A stretch of 64,000 bases of DNA, from positions 21,032,770 through 21,096,769 of the forward strand of contig OW203768.1 of NCBI GenBank assembly GCA_934045905.1, given 5' to 3'. Under the pieces are notes generated by a model. It saw nothing but the letters and a program-made list of their open reading frames with translations. It was not told the origin of the DNA and ran no database searches. The position numbers and the translations under genes were made by a program. Each line of letters begins with the position of its first letter. The stretch's first letter is position 1. This DNA comes from Leuctra nigra (lineage: Eukaryota; Arthropoda; Insecta; Plecoptera; Leuctridae). Below, one piece after another: positions 45,490 to 57,329 of the stretch.

Positions 45490-46278
45490 GGAGCTAATCA
45501 GATGTAAACTTGTGAAGTTATACCTTCTGACAGAAGGGAAGCGCGTGAAGAAGAAAAATAACTGCTCCAGGAAAGGATGCTACAATCCTGTGTGTAATGA
45601 AGTTCTTAACTACTGTGTAACTGCAGCTAATTTTCCGAATTCAGGGATCTAGGTGATTTTAAGTCCTAGAGTGAAAGTATCCGAAAACAGTGTGGTATAT
45701 TCATGAGTTGTTGCATTTTCGTGATTGCTGTGAAGTAAAAAGAAAATTGGCAGCAACTGCAATGTTAAATTTTATCATCTTTGGGCATGAATTGACTAGT
45801 CAGATCTTGTCAAAACACGTCACAATCATGTCTTTAAATTAAAGAACCGTCTGAAATTGTAAGCTGCGCATGTCATTCGTCTAACGTTCTTGGATCAGTG
45901 CTGGTGGCTGCGAATATTATTGTGCTCTACATAAGCAATTCGTTTACGCGCATGTTTCATAGTGTTTCGTCTTAATCAAACTAAACTTGGAAATTTGTCG
46001 TACATTTTAAGTTAAGACGGTGGGTTAATTTAATTGCTAATTACAGCATTTTAATAAATAAAAGAATCTGAAGAAAGAAGACGATCAGCACGCTGTGTAA
46101 TAATTTATTTCATACCCTTCAACATTTCAACGCTAAAACATAATCGAGGTAGGTATCTACGCTATAAGCTATGTCACACTATAACAGAGCATAACTTTGT
46201 ATATTCACAATTATTGCTCTAACATAAAACAGTGTATCTTTTTGCTTGTTTTAGAGTAACGTCTAGATCAAATCGAGG

Positions 46279-46980
46279 ATGGTTCAACAGAATGACGTAC
46301 CAACTATCATGAACCGCTTGTTTTATCTGAGTACTTCTCGCAGTAAGCACATACTTGTAGGTGTGCATCCCTTAAAAGAGTTTCAACCGGTTATCATTCT
46401 AGGTTCACAAGAGGGCTTTAAAGTGAGTTTCTCTGCAGATGAATGGTTATCTGCACATCCCTTAATAGTTGAAGCAAGGGACGCTGTTGCAAATCATAGG
46501 TTAAGACAATTATATATGGGTGGCGTGTGTGCGTCACACACCATTTTCATATCTGAGGCTACATATGGTCCTTGTGTATCTGTCAAATCAAGGTACAGTA
46601 AGGAGATGCTACTAGCGGTTTCTACAGTTGAACATCTTGTAAAATTAATTCCAAGTATTAACCTATGTATTGAGGAAATGAGGAATTGCAGTCAAATGTA
46701 TAAACAGTGGTTTGTACATATTTTCAACACTTTTCAACTTACTAACCAACCACGCATGGTAAAACAAGAAGGAGACGACGAGGAAGAACTCCTTTTGAAA
46801 CCTAATCGCCCTGGAGAAATGAATAAAGACAATGCGTTACTGGAACTCTCAGTCAGAGAGAAATGGCAGAGCCGGTTTAAAGACATCGGAGTTCCCATTG
46901 GAGTCAGAATAGCCATGCTTGAATTGAACATTGATGGTATGCTTACTCAACAAGGATGGTGGAAAATAAAGAATGTGTAA
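46279..46980 (+). CDS. Paralogue 1, complete right-arm copy
   Basis: Mirror copy of 34795-35496, 233 codons, the same predicted protein. Both arm copies are intact, so the element could produce this protein from either arm. It is transcribed outward, toward the right terminus, as its partner is toward the left. Confidence 0.75.
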   Translation: MVQQNDVPTIMNRLFYLSTSRSKHILVGVHPLKEFQPVIILGSQEGFKVSFSADEWLSAHPLIVEARDAVANHRLRQLYMGGVCASHTIFISEATYGPCVSVKSRYSKEMLLAVSTVEHLVKLIPSINLCIEEMRNCSQMYKQWFVHIFNTFQLTNQPRMVKQEGDDEEELLLKPNRPGEMNKDNALLELSVREKWQSRFKDIGVPIGVRIAMLELNIDGMLTQQGWWKIKNV

Positions 46981-47748
46981 TATTTAAATGTAGCAATAAT
47001 GAATTGGAATCAATTGCGCAAAAGCGGATCAGAACATTTGAAGATTAAGTACAATCCATATAGTGTATAGTATAGGTAAAGCGACGTCGAATTTGATTAA
47101 AGATGATATATAGATGATAATTGAATAATAGTAGTGCCACAGTGTGAAGAAGTTTCGAGTGAATAATTGTAGATGTATGTCTCTCTCAATATATTTTCAT
47201 GAATGTAATGTATCAATTTGAATTTAATTATACTGGTTAACTGGGAATCTGCCTTGTCATTGAGTACACCTATCCTTTTCCTATATCATATATAATATCA
47301 ATATTTAAATGTTTTCAACAATCTCATCAATATTATATTCTGCAATGAGAACATTCACATAATATTTTAACTGAATATATAAATTTGATGCTAAAACAGC
47401 GTTCGCCACAGCTAATTTCTGACGGTGACAATATAAAACAGATTGTTGTTACATTTCTGACTATTATACAAAGACAAATGATGCGCAAAGACCTATGCGC
47501 ATATTCTGTAACGTCTGGCTAGAGAAACCTATCCTTAAATGTATACACCCCTATTCCCATTTCGAGCTTTGCTATTCGCTGTCCTCCGTGTGACGTAGAA
47601 TCCTATAACCCACTTCTCACGCTGTCGTCTGACCTGATTTTCTAAGGGTTAGGATGGCGCACCTTCGCTTCTATTGTTTAAGAAGAGAAATAGTTTGGGG
47701 TGTCTAAAGAAAATCACTGAAGGGTAATCAAGTGTATAATCATTCACA

Positions 47749-48642
47749 ATGAAACTTACTCCTCTTTTGTATAGTGCATGCAGGCGCCGGTGTCTCCCTC
47801 CACTGTACCTTTTCGAAAGAGCTGTAAAGAGTCAGCTTGATTCCAATATCCAAACAAGCAATATGTTTAAACTGAGTGCTGAAGTATCACATGGGCCGAG
47901 TGATGTTGAAGAAAGTGTGGTGAACGTGAAACAAGAAGACATTTCAACGGTAATGAATAGACTATTTACTCTTAATAAAACACAAAGTGTCATCGTGGGA
48001 GCGGACCCTCTGAAGGCGTTCTTGGCCGTTGTTACTCTGTCATCAAGATGCGAAGATAAAATATACTTTTCTTCGCAAGAATGGATCCAGTTCTACAGTG
48101 ATTTATCAGTCGCCTACGTAAATGTTTTCGAACCTTTTAAAGTAAGTTTTGCTTCGAGAACTATTGGCCCTAATGTATTATTCACAACCGAGCTAAGAAA
48201 TGGTGAATCTGTAGTAGGCATCAAGCCAATCAACGGTGGAAACAGTATATTTCTCGAGCAAGCAACAATTGAACATCTTTTTAAAATCAAACCCTGTATC
48301 ATGATAAGCGTCGAAGTTCTGGAAAGTAAAAGCAGACTCTATGCACTTTGTTTTGCGGGCTCTCTGCAGAGGATTCGCGAAGGTCCACCGCCGAAGACTA
48401 CACCTGAAGAGTACTGGGAAATGTTTCACGAAGAGCTGATTTCAGACAGTGACGATGATTCTTTCATTGACGATTATTCTTTTATTGAAAGTGTACCTCC
48501 AAAATCGTTTGCAAAAAAGTGGATCAACGCATTTGAAGATCAGGACATTCATTTTAGTGTACGTGAAGTGATGATGGAGTTGGATATAGACAATATTTTA
48601 GAGCACCAAAGTGGCTGGTGGGATGATGTTACTAGTGTGTAA
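47749..48642 (+). CDS. Paralogue 2, right-arm copy
   Basis: Mirror copy of 33133-34026, intact, same protein. The preferred start is the ATG at 47863 (MFKLSAEV). The sequence before it, TTCCAATATCCAAACAAGCA, is shared with paralogue 3 and may be part of a common 5' leader. Confidence 0.75.
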   Translation: MKLTPLLYSACRRRCLPPLYLFERAVKSQLDSNIQTSNMFKLSAEVSHGPSDVEESVVNVKQEDISTVMNRLFTLNKTQSVIVGADPLKAFLAVVTLSSRCEDKIYFSSQEWIQFYSDLSVAYVNVFEPFKVSFASRTIGPNVLFTTELRNGESVVGIKPINGGNSIFLEQATIEHLFKIKPCIMISVEVLESKSRLYALCFAGSLQRIREGPPPKTTPEEYWEMFHEELISDSDDDSFIDDYSFIESVPPKSFAKKWINAFEDQDIHFSVREVMMELDIDNILEHQSGWWDDVTSV

Positions 48643-49661
48643 TTGATTTGTATGACTATGTATTTTCATGAATGTATTGTGTACTTTTTTCATTTAATAT
48701 ACTGGTTAATGGGGAAATCTGTTTTGTTATTGAGTAAACCTTACCTCTTCCTTATAGCTTTTAATAGGCATCCTGCGTGAGAAAAGGTTGCCATAGCAAC
48801 CTACATAAAAAAGTATAGGGAATAAACAAATCTGACAGCGGCAATCCAAATATCATATTTAGAGTTATTACTTGTGAAAGAAAGATATTTAAGTAAGTAC
48901 AAGTTAATAATAATACGCAATATTTATCCATACACATCTTCAAGTTAAATATTCATCTGAGAAATATGATTTATAGCTATTATTTATAGCTTTGACACAT
49001 TTCCCCTACCAGCGCAGTCTCCATTTTTCTACCACTGTGACGTCACGAGCAGGATTCCTATAACGGGTCGTTTTATTTTAATTGAAAAGAGATAAGCGCT
49101 GCTGGAAAAAAAAAAAATGAGAACCCTCGGGGGTCGAGCCACTGCCACTTTACACTTTTAAAATATGCGGTTAGTGATCTACACCAAGAGTCCTTCTTTA
49201 CTTTCACCTCGTTCAGTTGTTATTTCAAAGCACCTGTGCCAAGGGTTGGGAGGTCGCACCCTCTCTTCTATTGTGAAAGAAAATGACAGCACTGTGAGAA
49301 TATTTACGAGGAATTGGCAGATTGGGTTGGCTTTGTACAAACGGCTATCGCTAAAAAGATGTATTTTGAAGAAAAGGGGACGGATGTACAATTAATTGCA
49401 CTATATAGCCGAAATAGAGCGATATTTGGTAAACAATCGTACATCGTATGATATAAGAATTCTTAGAGAGCTGGAACCTAATATTTAACTATGGCCTGTA
49501 CTGATAACTAAAAATGTTCAAAGGGTTGGGATAACTTGTATCGTGTACCTGTTGGAAACCTGTTGAAACTGGTACCTGCAAGTGACTGTGTCTCCCTCAT
49601 CTACACCTTTTTCTAAAGAGCTGTAAAGAGGCAGTTTGATTCCAATATCCAAACAAGCAAC

Positions 49662-50465
49662 ATGTTTAAGCTGAGTGCTGAAGTAGGTTTCGGTGCATCA
49701 CACAAGCGGAGTGCTGTTGAAGAAATTCAAAGTGTGAAGAACGTGAAACAAGAAGAAATTGCTACGGTAATGAATAGCCTATTTACTCTTAATAAAACAC
49801 AAAGTGTTATCGTGGGATCAGACCCTCTGAAGAATTACATGCCCATTGTTACTCTGTCATCAAGACATGAGGGTAAGATATACTTTTCTTCACAAGAATG
49901 GATCAAGTTTTACAGTGAATTAGCAGTTGTGGATGCCAATGTTTTCGAACCCAGTCGCCGCCATAATATGGAAGTATTAAAGTTTCCGAAACGCCGCGAA
50001 CGACCCTTATCGGGGCCACCAGCACTTTCATCGGAACAAGACGTCACCACTGCCTTGCTACCTTTTAAAGAAAGTTCTGTTGTGCTAACTATTGGCCCTA
50101 ATTTATTATTTACAACCGAGCTAAGTAACGGTGAATATGTAGTAGGCATCAAGCCAATTAACCGTGGAAATAGTATATTTCTCGAGCAATCAACAATTGA
50201 ACATCTTTTACATATCAAACCCCGTATCATAACAAGTATCGAATTTCAGAATATGATTATGTATGACTATTTTGGGTTTGGCATTGGTTCATAATATGTT
50301 TCTAAGAATCTACTCCCAGACATTGAAGCGACTGCAAGAAAGTGAATCGAAGCATTTGAAGATCAGAACAATTATTTTAGTGTTCGTGAAGTGATTATGA
50401 AGTTGGATATAGACAATATTTTAGAGTACCAAAGTGGTTGGTGGGATGCTGATTCTAATAATTGA
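49662..50465 (+). pseudogene. Paralogue 3, right-arm copy, broken
   Basis: Mirror of 31310-32113 with the same in-frame PLE-unit insertion (about 49951-50054), the same stop at 50294 and the same readable C-terminus VREVIMKLDIDNI...GWWDADSNN ending at 50465. Shared lesions show that the arms were duplicated or homogenised after the decay. Confidence 0.75.
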
Positions 50466-51069
50466 TTATGTATGACTATGTATTTTCATGAATGTACTGT
50501 GTACTTTTTCATTCAATATACTGGTTAATGGGAAAACTGTTTTGTTATTGAGTAAACCCCGCCTCTTCCTTTAATAACAACAAATCGTTTTATTTTAATT
50601 GACAAGAGATAAGCGCTGGTGAAAATAAAAAAGGAGAGCCCTCGGGGATCGAACCACTACCACTTTACACTTTTTAAATTGGGAAATATGAGGTTAGTGA
50701 TCTACACCAAGAGTACTCCTTTACTTTCACCTCTTCAGTTGTTATTTCAAAGCACCTGTGTCTTTGGGTTGGGCAGCGCACCCTCGTTTCTATTGTTTAA
50801 GAAGGGAAGTCCGTTAAAGATTTGTCTAAAGAAAACCAATGAAGCGCACTATATACGTACTCAGGTGTACGCATTAACAAAAGAGCTTAACCCTTGTTCC
50901 TATTGATGGTCACTCAATGTCAAGTGTTGTTGTTGTTGGATACAAAAGGACCGCACCCTTGCACTACCTGGTCACGATGACGTAGTACTACACCTGCGTG
51001 TTCAAGTTAAGACTAGTGAGTTACTGATTCCAAGATGACACAGCAATGCGCGCGCCTCTGAAGACCACG

Positions 51070-51375
51070 ATTAATATGCACTTGATTGAATGCACTTTTT
51101 GATTGATTGAATTTAACATGCGCTTTTTTGATTGATTAGATTGATTATGCGCTTTTTGATTGGATGCGCTTTTTGATTGATTGAATGCACATTTTAATTG
51201 ATTGAATTTAATATGCACTTGATTAAATGGATTGATTATGCACTTTTTAATTGATTGGATGCACTTTTTGATTAATTAGATTGATTATGCAAATTTGTTT
51301 AATTGACCGGAAGTAATATTGATTGACAGGTTTAATTGACCGGATTGACAGGTGTAATTGACCGTGTGATTATGA
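51070..51375. repeat. Subterminal degenerate repeats, right end
   Basis: Reverse complement of 30400-30705: ATGCACTTTTTGATTGATT-type units close to the right terminus. Confidence 0.75.
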
Positions 51376-51474
51376 GTGACAGGACAATAGGCGGTACCCT
51401 TTGACTAATTGACCGTGACTAATGATGATTGACGGCGGCATCCTTTGTTGGACCAAAGTGCCATGCATACTACT

Positions 51475-51480
51475 GCGAAA
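51475..51480. other. Right 6-bp target-site duplication GCGAAA
   Basis: Follows the terminus CATACTACT directly and equals 30295-30300. Flanking DNA beyond it (GCATCGTTCC) is unrelated to the left flank. Confidence 0.7.
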
Positions 51481-51930
51481 GCATCGTTCCAATCGGTCCA
51501 ACTGTTCTCGAGTTATCGCATCACTTCCAGTTTTCAAAATGGCGGCTGACATCACTGCCACCTAATATCTGTATTTTAAATGTTATGTAACATTATAAGC
51601 CTTCTGAATATGTATTTATTGTTATAAGAGATGGTTTTAGTCAGATTTGGCATTGTTATGGCGTCATTTCCGGTTTTAGTAATAGTGCATTTCTATTTCG
51701 ACTATTGATGTTTCATATAGATGACCGTCTGAATCGATTGGCGCAAATTTCGTTTCGATCGGTTCAGCTGTTTTCGAGATATGACGTCACTTCCGGTTTC
51801 AAAATGGCGGCATAAAACCGGTTATAGCAAAAGGCACCTTAGACGCCAAAAGTGCACACGTGGTAAAAATTTCAGATCGATCGGTTAACCCGTTTAGGCT
51901 GTGGCCCTGTCAACAGTGTTTCCTGATATC
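51481..51930. repeat. Diverged direct repeats with GATCGGTTCAGCTGTTTTCG phrases
   Basis: Two copies about 270 bases apart: 51485-51550 and 51755-51815 share a CGGTTCAGCTGTTTTCGAG-like phrase, CACTTCCGGTTT and CAAAATGGCGGC. A third related start (GATCGATCGGTTAACCCG) lies near 51878. No coding. An (ATC)n microsatellite follows at 51932-51952. Confidence 0.55.
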
Positions 51931-52274
51931 TGAATCATCATCATCATCATCAGATAGCTTTTAAAAGGGGTGTAATTTCACTGTTTTCACGGCCATCTTG
52001 CTCGCAAATGACATAACCTGTTGTTCCCAAATTTGGTATAGGGGGTGGGGTGGGCCATAGCTCGAAATTAAGATATTTCGCAACAATGTGAGATTTTCCA
52101 ATGTTGAGATCCAGTAGGCCGAAAATGCCATGTTGTTGCTTACAGTAAAAGTGTTTGGTCTGCTCCTCAGTTTATTAGGCATTTACAGTATGTTGAGTGA
52201 GTGTGAGTGTACCGTACGACTTGGCTGGGTGGAGCGACCGCTCCACTAGATATAATTTTGGACCAAGTCTTACC

Positions 52275-52532
52275 ATGTCTTTGCGTGGCGGTTCTGTTGA
52301 CTCTGGTTTGGATGAAGTGAGTTTTTTAAACGTATTTCATTATAACTGCAACTATAACATTGTAATACATTTTACCAGTAACTTACCTTACCCAACAGTT
52401 AGAATTGTGACATTATTCCTTACTAACTAAGGTGCTTCAATCTAACATTATTTTAGGTCAGTGGAATGAATTTATTAATTAACCCTCGGTCCTTGGAGAA
52501 AATTCAGGATTACTGTACAAAATATTCCATAA
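52275..52532 (+). CDS. Candidate first exons of an unidentified host gene
   Basis: An ATG at 52275 opens MSLRGGSVDSGLDE, followed at 52317 by a strong donor, GAA|GTGAGT. After a T-rich stretch an acceptor TTATTTTAG ends at 52456. The next segment reads, in phase, VSGMNLLINPRSLEKIQD and on to KYSI, ending at 52532 with a second donor AA|GTGAGT. Two donors, an acceptor and a continuous frame in 260 bases is more than expected by chance, but the protein is not recognised and I could not place a third exon with certainty (a TTTTACAG acceptor near 52690 is a candidate). The coordinates include the intron 52317-52456. Confidence 0.35.
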
Positions 52533-52749
52533 GTGAGTAGGACTTTTATAATATGTTTGCGTGATCCGTCTGATTATATATTCTTGTTTATTTTTGAAAA
52601 CTCATTGCCGGTTACAACAATACCGCGAAAAGTATGTTCAATCAGGAATGATTGGACCAAACAGCGAACTAATTGACGTAAAATTTTACAGGCGTGTAGT
52701 TTTCATGAATATCCAGAAGGTTGTTATTTGGAACATTTTATTAAGGTAG

Positions 52750-54690
52750 TACCATCATTATACATATACAAAAAATATTTTTTCTTGAAATTACAAGTTC
52801 AGAAAACGTTTTCCTACATTTCAACTATATTTAAGTATAAAAGAATCATAAAATGTCATTTAACTTGCAACTCCTGTCTTATAGCGAGGTTTCAATTTAT
52901 TGCCTTCCGAGAATGAACAAAACTGTAACACAGGAGGTATAGGGAAATCATTTAGTTTTTGGTTGATAACTTTTAAAATAGCACACGTTGGTATTGTTTT
53001 CAATTTTTTTCCTAATATAATGTCCAACTATCTATCTAGAAATCAGTTTTTTGAAAAAACGTTGAACCTCAGTAAAATTCAAAACTCAAAAATAGCATGG
53101 AAATCGTCATGATTTTAATGGCCCCCATAAGACTACATGTTAAAAATAGGAATTTATAACTACAATATCTCAAAATCTAGACACGAGAAGTTGTTCATAT
53201 TTCACAGTATCGTGTAAATAGTGATTATTGATACCTCTGCCAAAAATCGGCTTATTTGGAAGATGTGAGATATCAGTTGTGCTACCTTAAAGAATTTTTC
53301 ACTTGAAACTTGCGTTTCTTATTATTATTTTTGTTTTGTCTTATCTCAATCTGTCAGTTTGTCTGTCTGCTATTTTCGCAGATACAATATCATGCAAGGA
53401 ACCGGATCAGACCCACTCTTTCCCAAAAGATTCATTACTCTCATGATCGTTTACATATTGATTTTTATTTTTTAGACCTAGGTCCTTTGGTTTCGCCGGA
53501 AAATTAATTTATAGTTTAGCAGGTAACTAAAGTTGTATTCAATTGCATGCATGTAACCTTTGCATACATGCAAAATATCTTAGCAACGATTTTTTTATTT
53601 TTATAATTATAGTATGTAGGTAAATGCAAATTACCTCCAGAGTGGGTATAACCACACTATGGACATATCTACAAATACTGCGAAGTTGCATTGAAAAGCA
53701 GAAATAACTGTTCGTGTTTTTATTGGCTGATAATTATTCGTATAGTTTTATTGCACGTCATGGTTAGCTTATTTTAACACGTAATTCTGAGAGCTTCCTT
53801 TTCTAAATACCAAAGAGCACAGTTGAATTTAGGCTTGAACATAGATAGTTTATAAAATCAGACGTCATAAGATTGTATGAACGGAGTGTCAAATATCACA
53901 TTGAGTAGAGCATTAATATTACCTAGCACTTTTATAGACGATATTGTTTTGTAAGTTAATTGCCAATTGGTATGATTGATAGTTTAAGAGAGTTTTCTTT
54001 AATAATAGTATTAATTTAATTTATTTGTTGATAGTTATTCTGTACTTTTAAACAACTTTGATTATGAGGCAGACTCCTTTTTTAAATAACGATTTTTATT
54101 GGTATGATACATAATAATTCTGAATTAAGTAAGCATTATTCAAATAATTAAATAAAAATAAAATCATGCAATGCGCTGTTAATGCGAAAGAAGAAATATA
54201 TTAATTATCTTGGTGTGAGATTTTATTCATTTGTTATGGACGTGTTGCAATAATTCGTTGATAAGCGAGCATGTGTTGAGATCTATCAAGGCACATTGGT
54301 GATAGATTTTAGAAATATTTTACCTTTACCTACCCATGATAACTTTTACATGCTATTTGTCTCCAAAATGAGGAAGACAAAGAAGTCAGGTAAAAAAGAA
54401 TGCTTCATTTATTTTCGGTCGATTTTAAAATGCGATAGCTTTTTTTCTTCAGCTTATTCAAGGATTTTGTCAAAAAATTATGGAACATTGTAGTATTGTA
54501 CTCTGTATTATACGCAGGGTAAATCAATAAGTTCCTTTCAATCATAGAAACTTCGTCACCTGTTCACGTCGCTACCAGTTCCAAACAAATACACTAGTCC
54601 AAAATTTGAGCTGATGCTCACTTAATCATGAAAAACCCAAACATGTATTTTCCAGTTGATCGAAAGTATAGCTTTCGTCTATTATCACAC
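52750..54690. other. Gene-free AT-rich stretch
   Basis: Short open frames here lack protein-like composition. A possible acceptor CTATTTTCGCAG precedes an open stretch near 53380-53500, too weak to call. Nothing else recognised. Confidence 0.45.
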
Positions 54691-54696
54691 CAGCAG

Positions 54697-54900
54697 TGCG
54701 ATTGTATAACTTCTTAGCCGAGATAACGGATTCAAATGATTCAAATATAAAATCATTAAAATAAATAAATAAAATATAAAATGATTCAAATATTCAAAAT
54801 GATTCTATTCAAATGATTAACAATGATATTAATAGTTTACATTCATCAATTGGTATAGATAACGATCCATTATCTCGGCTAAGAAAGTTATACAATCGCC
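54697..54900. repeat. Short inverted repeat (about 29-bp arms)
   Basis: GCGATTGTATAACTTCTTAG at 54697 and its complement, ending GTTATACAATCGC, at 54872-54900. The loop contains ATTCAAATGATT-type simple repeats. The small open frame at 54813-54998 covers the right arm and is probably not a gene. Confidence 0.6.
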
Positions 54901-54999
54901 CTGCAGAAAAGAAGCAAATAAACAACAAAACTCAAAGTGAAGAGAAAAACCCAAACGTTGAAATTACTATATCGATCAACCATAGATACTCACTGTGAG

Positions 55000-56057
55000 T
55001 AAATGTCTGGATCAACAATATGTTTCCCAGAAGAAAAAAAAACTTCTGTCAGTCGACAAAGTAAAACGATGTTCATGTGCACTAAGATTCCAGTATTTTT
55101 TGTGACATGTTTGAAACCTTTAAACTTATCTCTGGATCATGGGCACAGCGGGAATCGAAACCTGATCTCCCAATAGTGACTTTGAGAGATAATTGAGGAG
55201 CTTCGGATTAAAACTGAACTATTAGGTACACTTTACCTATTCCGATAATCGCGAAAATCCGGTTCTGAGTTTTAGAAGTACCTCCTGTACTTAGTTAGTA
55301 ATAAAGAAAATGTAGGTATTATGCTATAATTTTATAAATAATAATGTAAGTAATGTATAGGTATAACTATCATATCAAAAAGTTGAAATTTGAAGGAACT
55401 AAGCAAATGAAGGAATAAATATGCAAGAGTTAAGTTTTGATCAGAAGTGATTCAAAGTGTTATTTGTATCACCTTTTGCATACAGTATTTAATATAGCTA
55501 AGTGAACAATTGGGAGTATTCTGAATTATTGTTTGTACAAAATGATAATGTCCATTATCATTAGCTGAACAAAAGTGGTTGAATATAACCAGCTCAACCA
55601 AGCCATCCTATTGGCTCAAGTGGAAAGAAGTTATACGTTTTGATTGGTTTTGTTCCGACGTATAATTAACGTAAGATTTAAATAATTATTATTTGTTTAC
55701 TTTCATAAAAAAAATGTATGCTACTATCTCAAAATTTGTAGCATAACAAGAACAGATTAATATCATAAACGTGTGATTTATTGTTAGATCAACAAATAAT
55801 TGTTACTCTTTTACCGATGGCTGACAGAGATTTTCATTGTTCTGTTACCTGTCTTCGTTTTCACACAAAAGTGTATCTAATTAATTAGCCTACATATTTA
55901 TAAATGATTTTCTCATTTAAAAATGAAACAATTTTTTTCTCTTTGAATACTTATTATATTATGATTTTCGATAAGGTATGTTCATAATAAGGTCAAGTTC
56001 ATAGTTTGAAGTAGGAATACACGATTCAAAACTTTGAATGCGAATGTTTACACACAT
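55000..56057. other. Gene-free AT-rich stretch
   Basis: A 10-bp hairpin AATGATAATG-TC-CATTATCATT lies near 55541-55562. A weak tRNA B-box-like GGTTTCGATTCCC occurs on the minus strand near 55160. Nothing else recognised. Confidence 0.45.
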
Positions 56058-56096
56058 TTTTTTTTTTTTTTTTTTTTTATTTATTAATTAATTAAT

Positions 56097-56127
<31 letters not shown>

Positions 56128-56155
56128 TTATTTATTTATTTATTTATTTATTTAT
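56058..56155. repeat. Poly-T and (TTTA)n simple repeat
   Basis: About 22 T followed by ATTTATTAATTAATT and roughly fifteen TTTA units. Confidence 0.95.
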
Positions 56156-56453
56156 TAGTCATCCGTTGAACAAAACATATATTAAATAAAATATACAATG
56201 CATGGATGTTGACATAATTTAGGATCAGATATTTGTAACGAATGCATAACAATGATTGAAGAAGTTGATTCTATTGTGTACTTATAGGTGTTAGATGGAC
56301 ATTTCTCTTGGAAGTCACAATTAATTTACTTTGCAATATACTTAGAGCCTGTAACTATCTTTCATACAATTTAAATTATGTGTGATAAGTGGATTATATT
56401 ATTTGAGTGGATTATGTGTACATTTTTGTATTTGGAAATAAAACGATTATTAT

Positions 56454-56454
<1 letters not shown>

Positions 56455-56546
<92 letters not shown>

Positions 56547-56565
56547 TTAATAATAATAATAAAAC
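56455..56565. repeat. (AAT)n microsatellite
   Basis: More than 30 AAT units with a single ATT interruption near 56548. The poly-Asn and poly-Leu frames across it are artefacts of the repeat. Confidence 0.97.
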
Positions 56566-56899
56566 GTCTTTATTGTAAATGTGGCGAAGGTAAGCCAAGG
56601 CTTCTCTTACACTTAATTTGTGGAATCGTTGCTGTCTTACGGTTTGTTGGCATGGGGAAACGCTGGGACACAACAGTACAAAAAAGAATATTAAAAACAA
56701 TAGCTCCACCACATAATATATATATTATGGTTTAAATGTACCTAGGGAAAAATTTGTTTAAGTCGCTGGGCTTTCTAAGTATTTATCATTTATGATTTGT
56801 TCAGGCGCGTAGGAACTTTATTTTGAGAGGGGGGGGGGGTCAAAATTATAGGAGATCGATGGATGTCAGGAAAAGGTAGTTCGCTGCTACAAGGCGTCT

Positions 56900-57300
56900 G
56901 GGGGACTCGCCCCCCAGTTAGCCCCGCAGGACCTCTTTTGAATGTTTGATACAACAGGATCGAATTTTAAGCTATTTTATCATTCTTCTCAAAGAAATGT
57001 AAAATGTGTGATATGCAATATTCTGTGGGAACTTAAGAAAAATTGTTTTTACAGAATTCCCAATGGCCCCGCAGGGCATTTTTTACATCTTGATAAAAAA
57101 GAGAATCGAATTCGACACTTTATTGGCATCTTTTTTAAGAAATTTAAAATGTGTGTATGTATTATTCTTGGGGATAGCAAGAGACAAAATATTTTTTTTT
57201 TGTTTGACAAAATCCCAAATGGCCCCGCAGGGAAATACTTGAATTCTAGTGAAAGAGAATCGATTATGAATTGGTTTTGGAATCGACCTTTGAAAAAGGT
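56900..57300. repeat. Three diverged tandem units with GGCCCCGCAGGG cores
   Basis: Cores at about 56921 (TAGCCCCGCAGGAC), 57062 and 57220 (TGGCCCCGCAGGG), each followed by a variant of AAAGAGAATCGAATT and then ATGTGTATGTATTAT-like sequence; period about 140-160 bases. A GC-rich preface, GGGGGACTCGCCCCCC, at 56901 is a small hairpin. The block abuts the LINE fragment at about 57330. Confidence 0.65.
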
Positions 57301-57329
57301 TGCAAGAGCAACAGCAATAAGCAATCAAT

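Larger units (their letters stand above)
40949..46666. repeat. Probable false duplication of 35031-40748
   Basis: Base x equals base x minus 5918 wherever compared, including differences that distinguish left from right arm (CGAAAATATC at 43190 against CGAAATATC on the right arm near 44495, and CTCTTGCTTGTCG at 43246). The spacer keeps the same orientation. Two overlapping contigs scaffolded with a gap instead of being merged explain this fully. Confidence 0.8.
30301..51474. mobile_element. Giant palindromic Polinton-derived element (true size about 15.3 kb)
   Basis: Base x matches the complement of base 81775 minus x over the outer arms (30301-35030 with 46745-51474, and inward). The ends are 5'-AGTAGTATG...CATACTACT-3', flanked by GCGAAA on both sides. 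Polintons/Mavericks are known for 6-bp target duplications, terminal inverted repeats, AG termini and 15-20 kb length. The arms carry polymerase B remnants of the type found in Polintons. The arms are not perfectly equal (for example CTTGAAAACG against CTTGAACACG near 30771, and a one-base indel near 37275), which argues against a simple read-through artefact. 40749-46666 is inferred to be a false duplication plus gap. No integrase, ATPase, protease or capsid gene is seen, so it is non-autonomous. Confidence 0.7.

Noticed and set aside
30301..51474. Palindrome as a pure sequencing artefact from a missed hairpin adapter
   Set aside because: The arms differ at several positions, are separated by a non-palindromic 423-bp spacer, and end at a 6-bp direct repeat next to different flanks. 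Only the central duplication looks artefactual.
30301..51474. Integrated parvovirus-like hairpin genome
   Set aside because: No NS1 or capsid motifs; the polymerase B remnant, 6-bp duplication and size fit a Polinton better.
51961..52182. 73-codon minus-strand frame divergent from the candidate exon
   Set aside because: No splice or protein-like features; it overlaps repeat-like DNA.
56371..56712. Poly-Leu/poly-Asn frames
   Set aside because: Products of the (AAT)n microsatellite.
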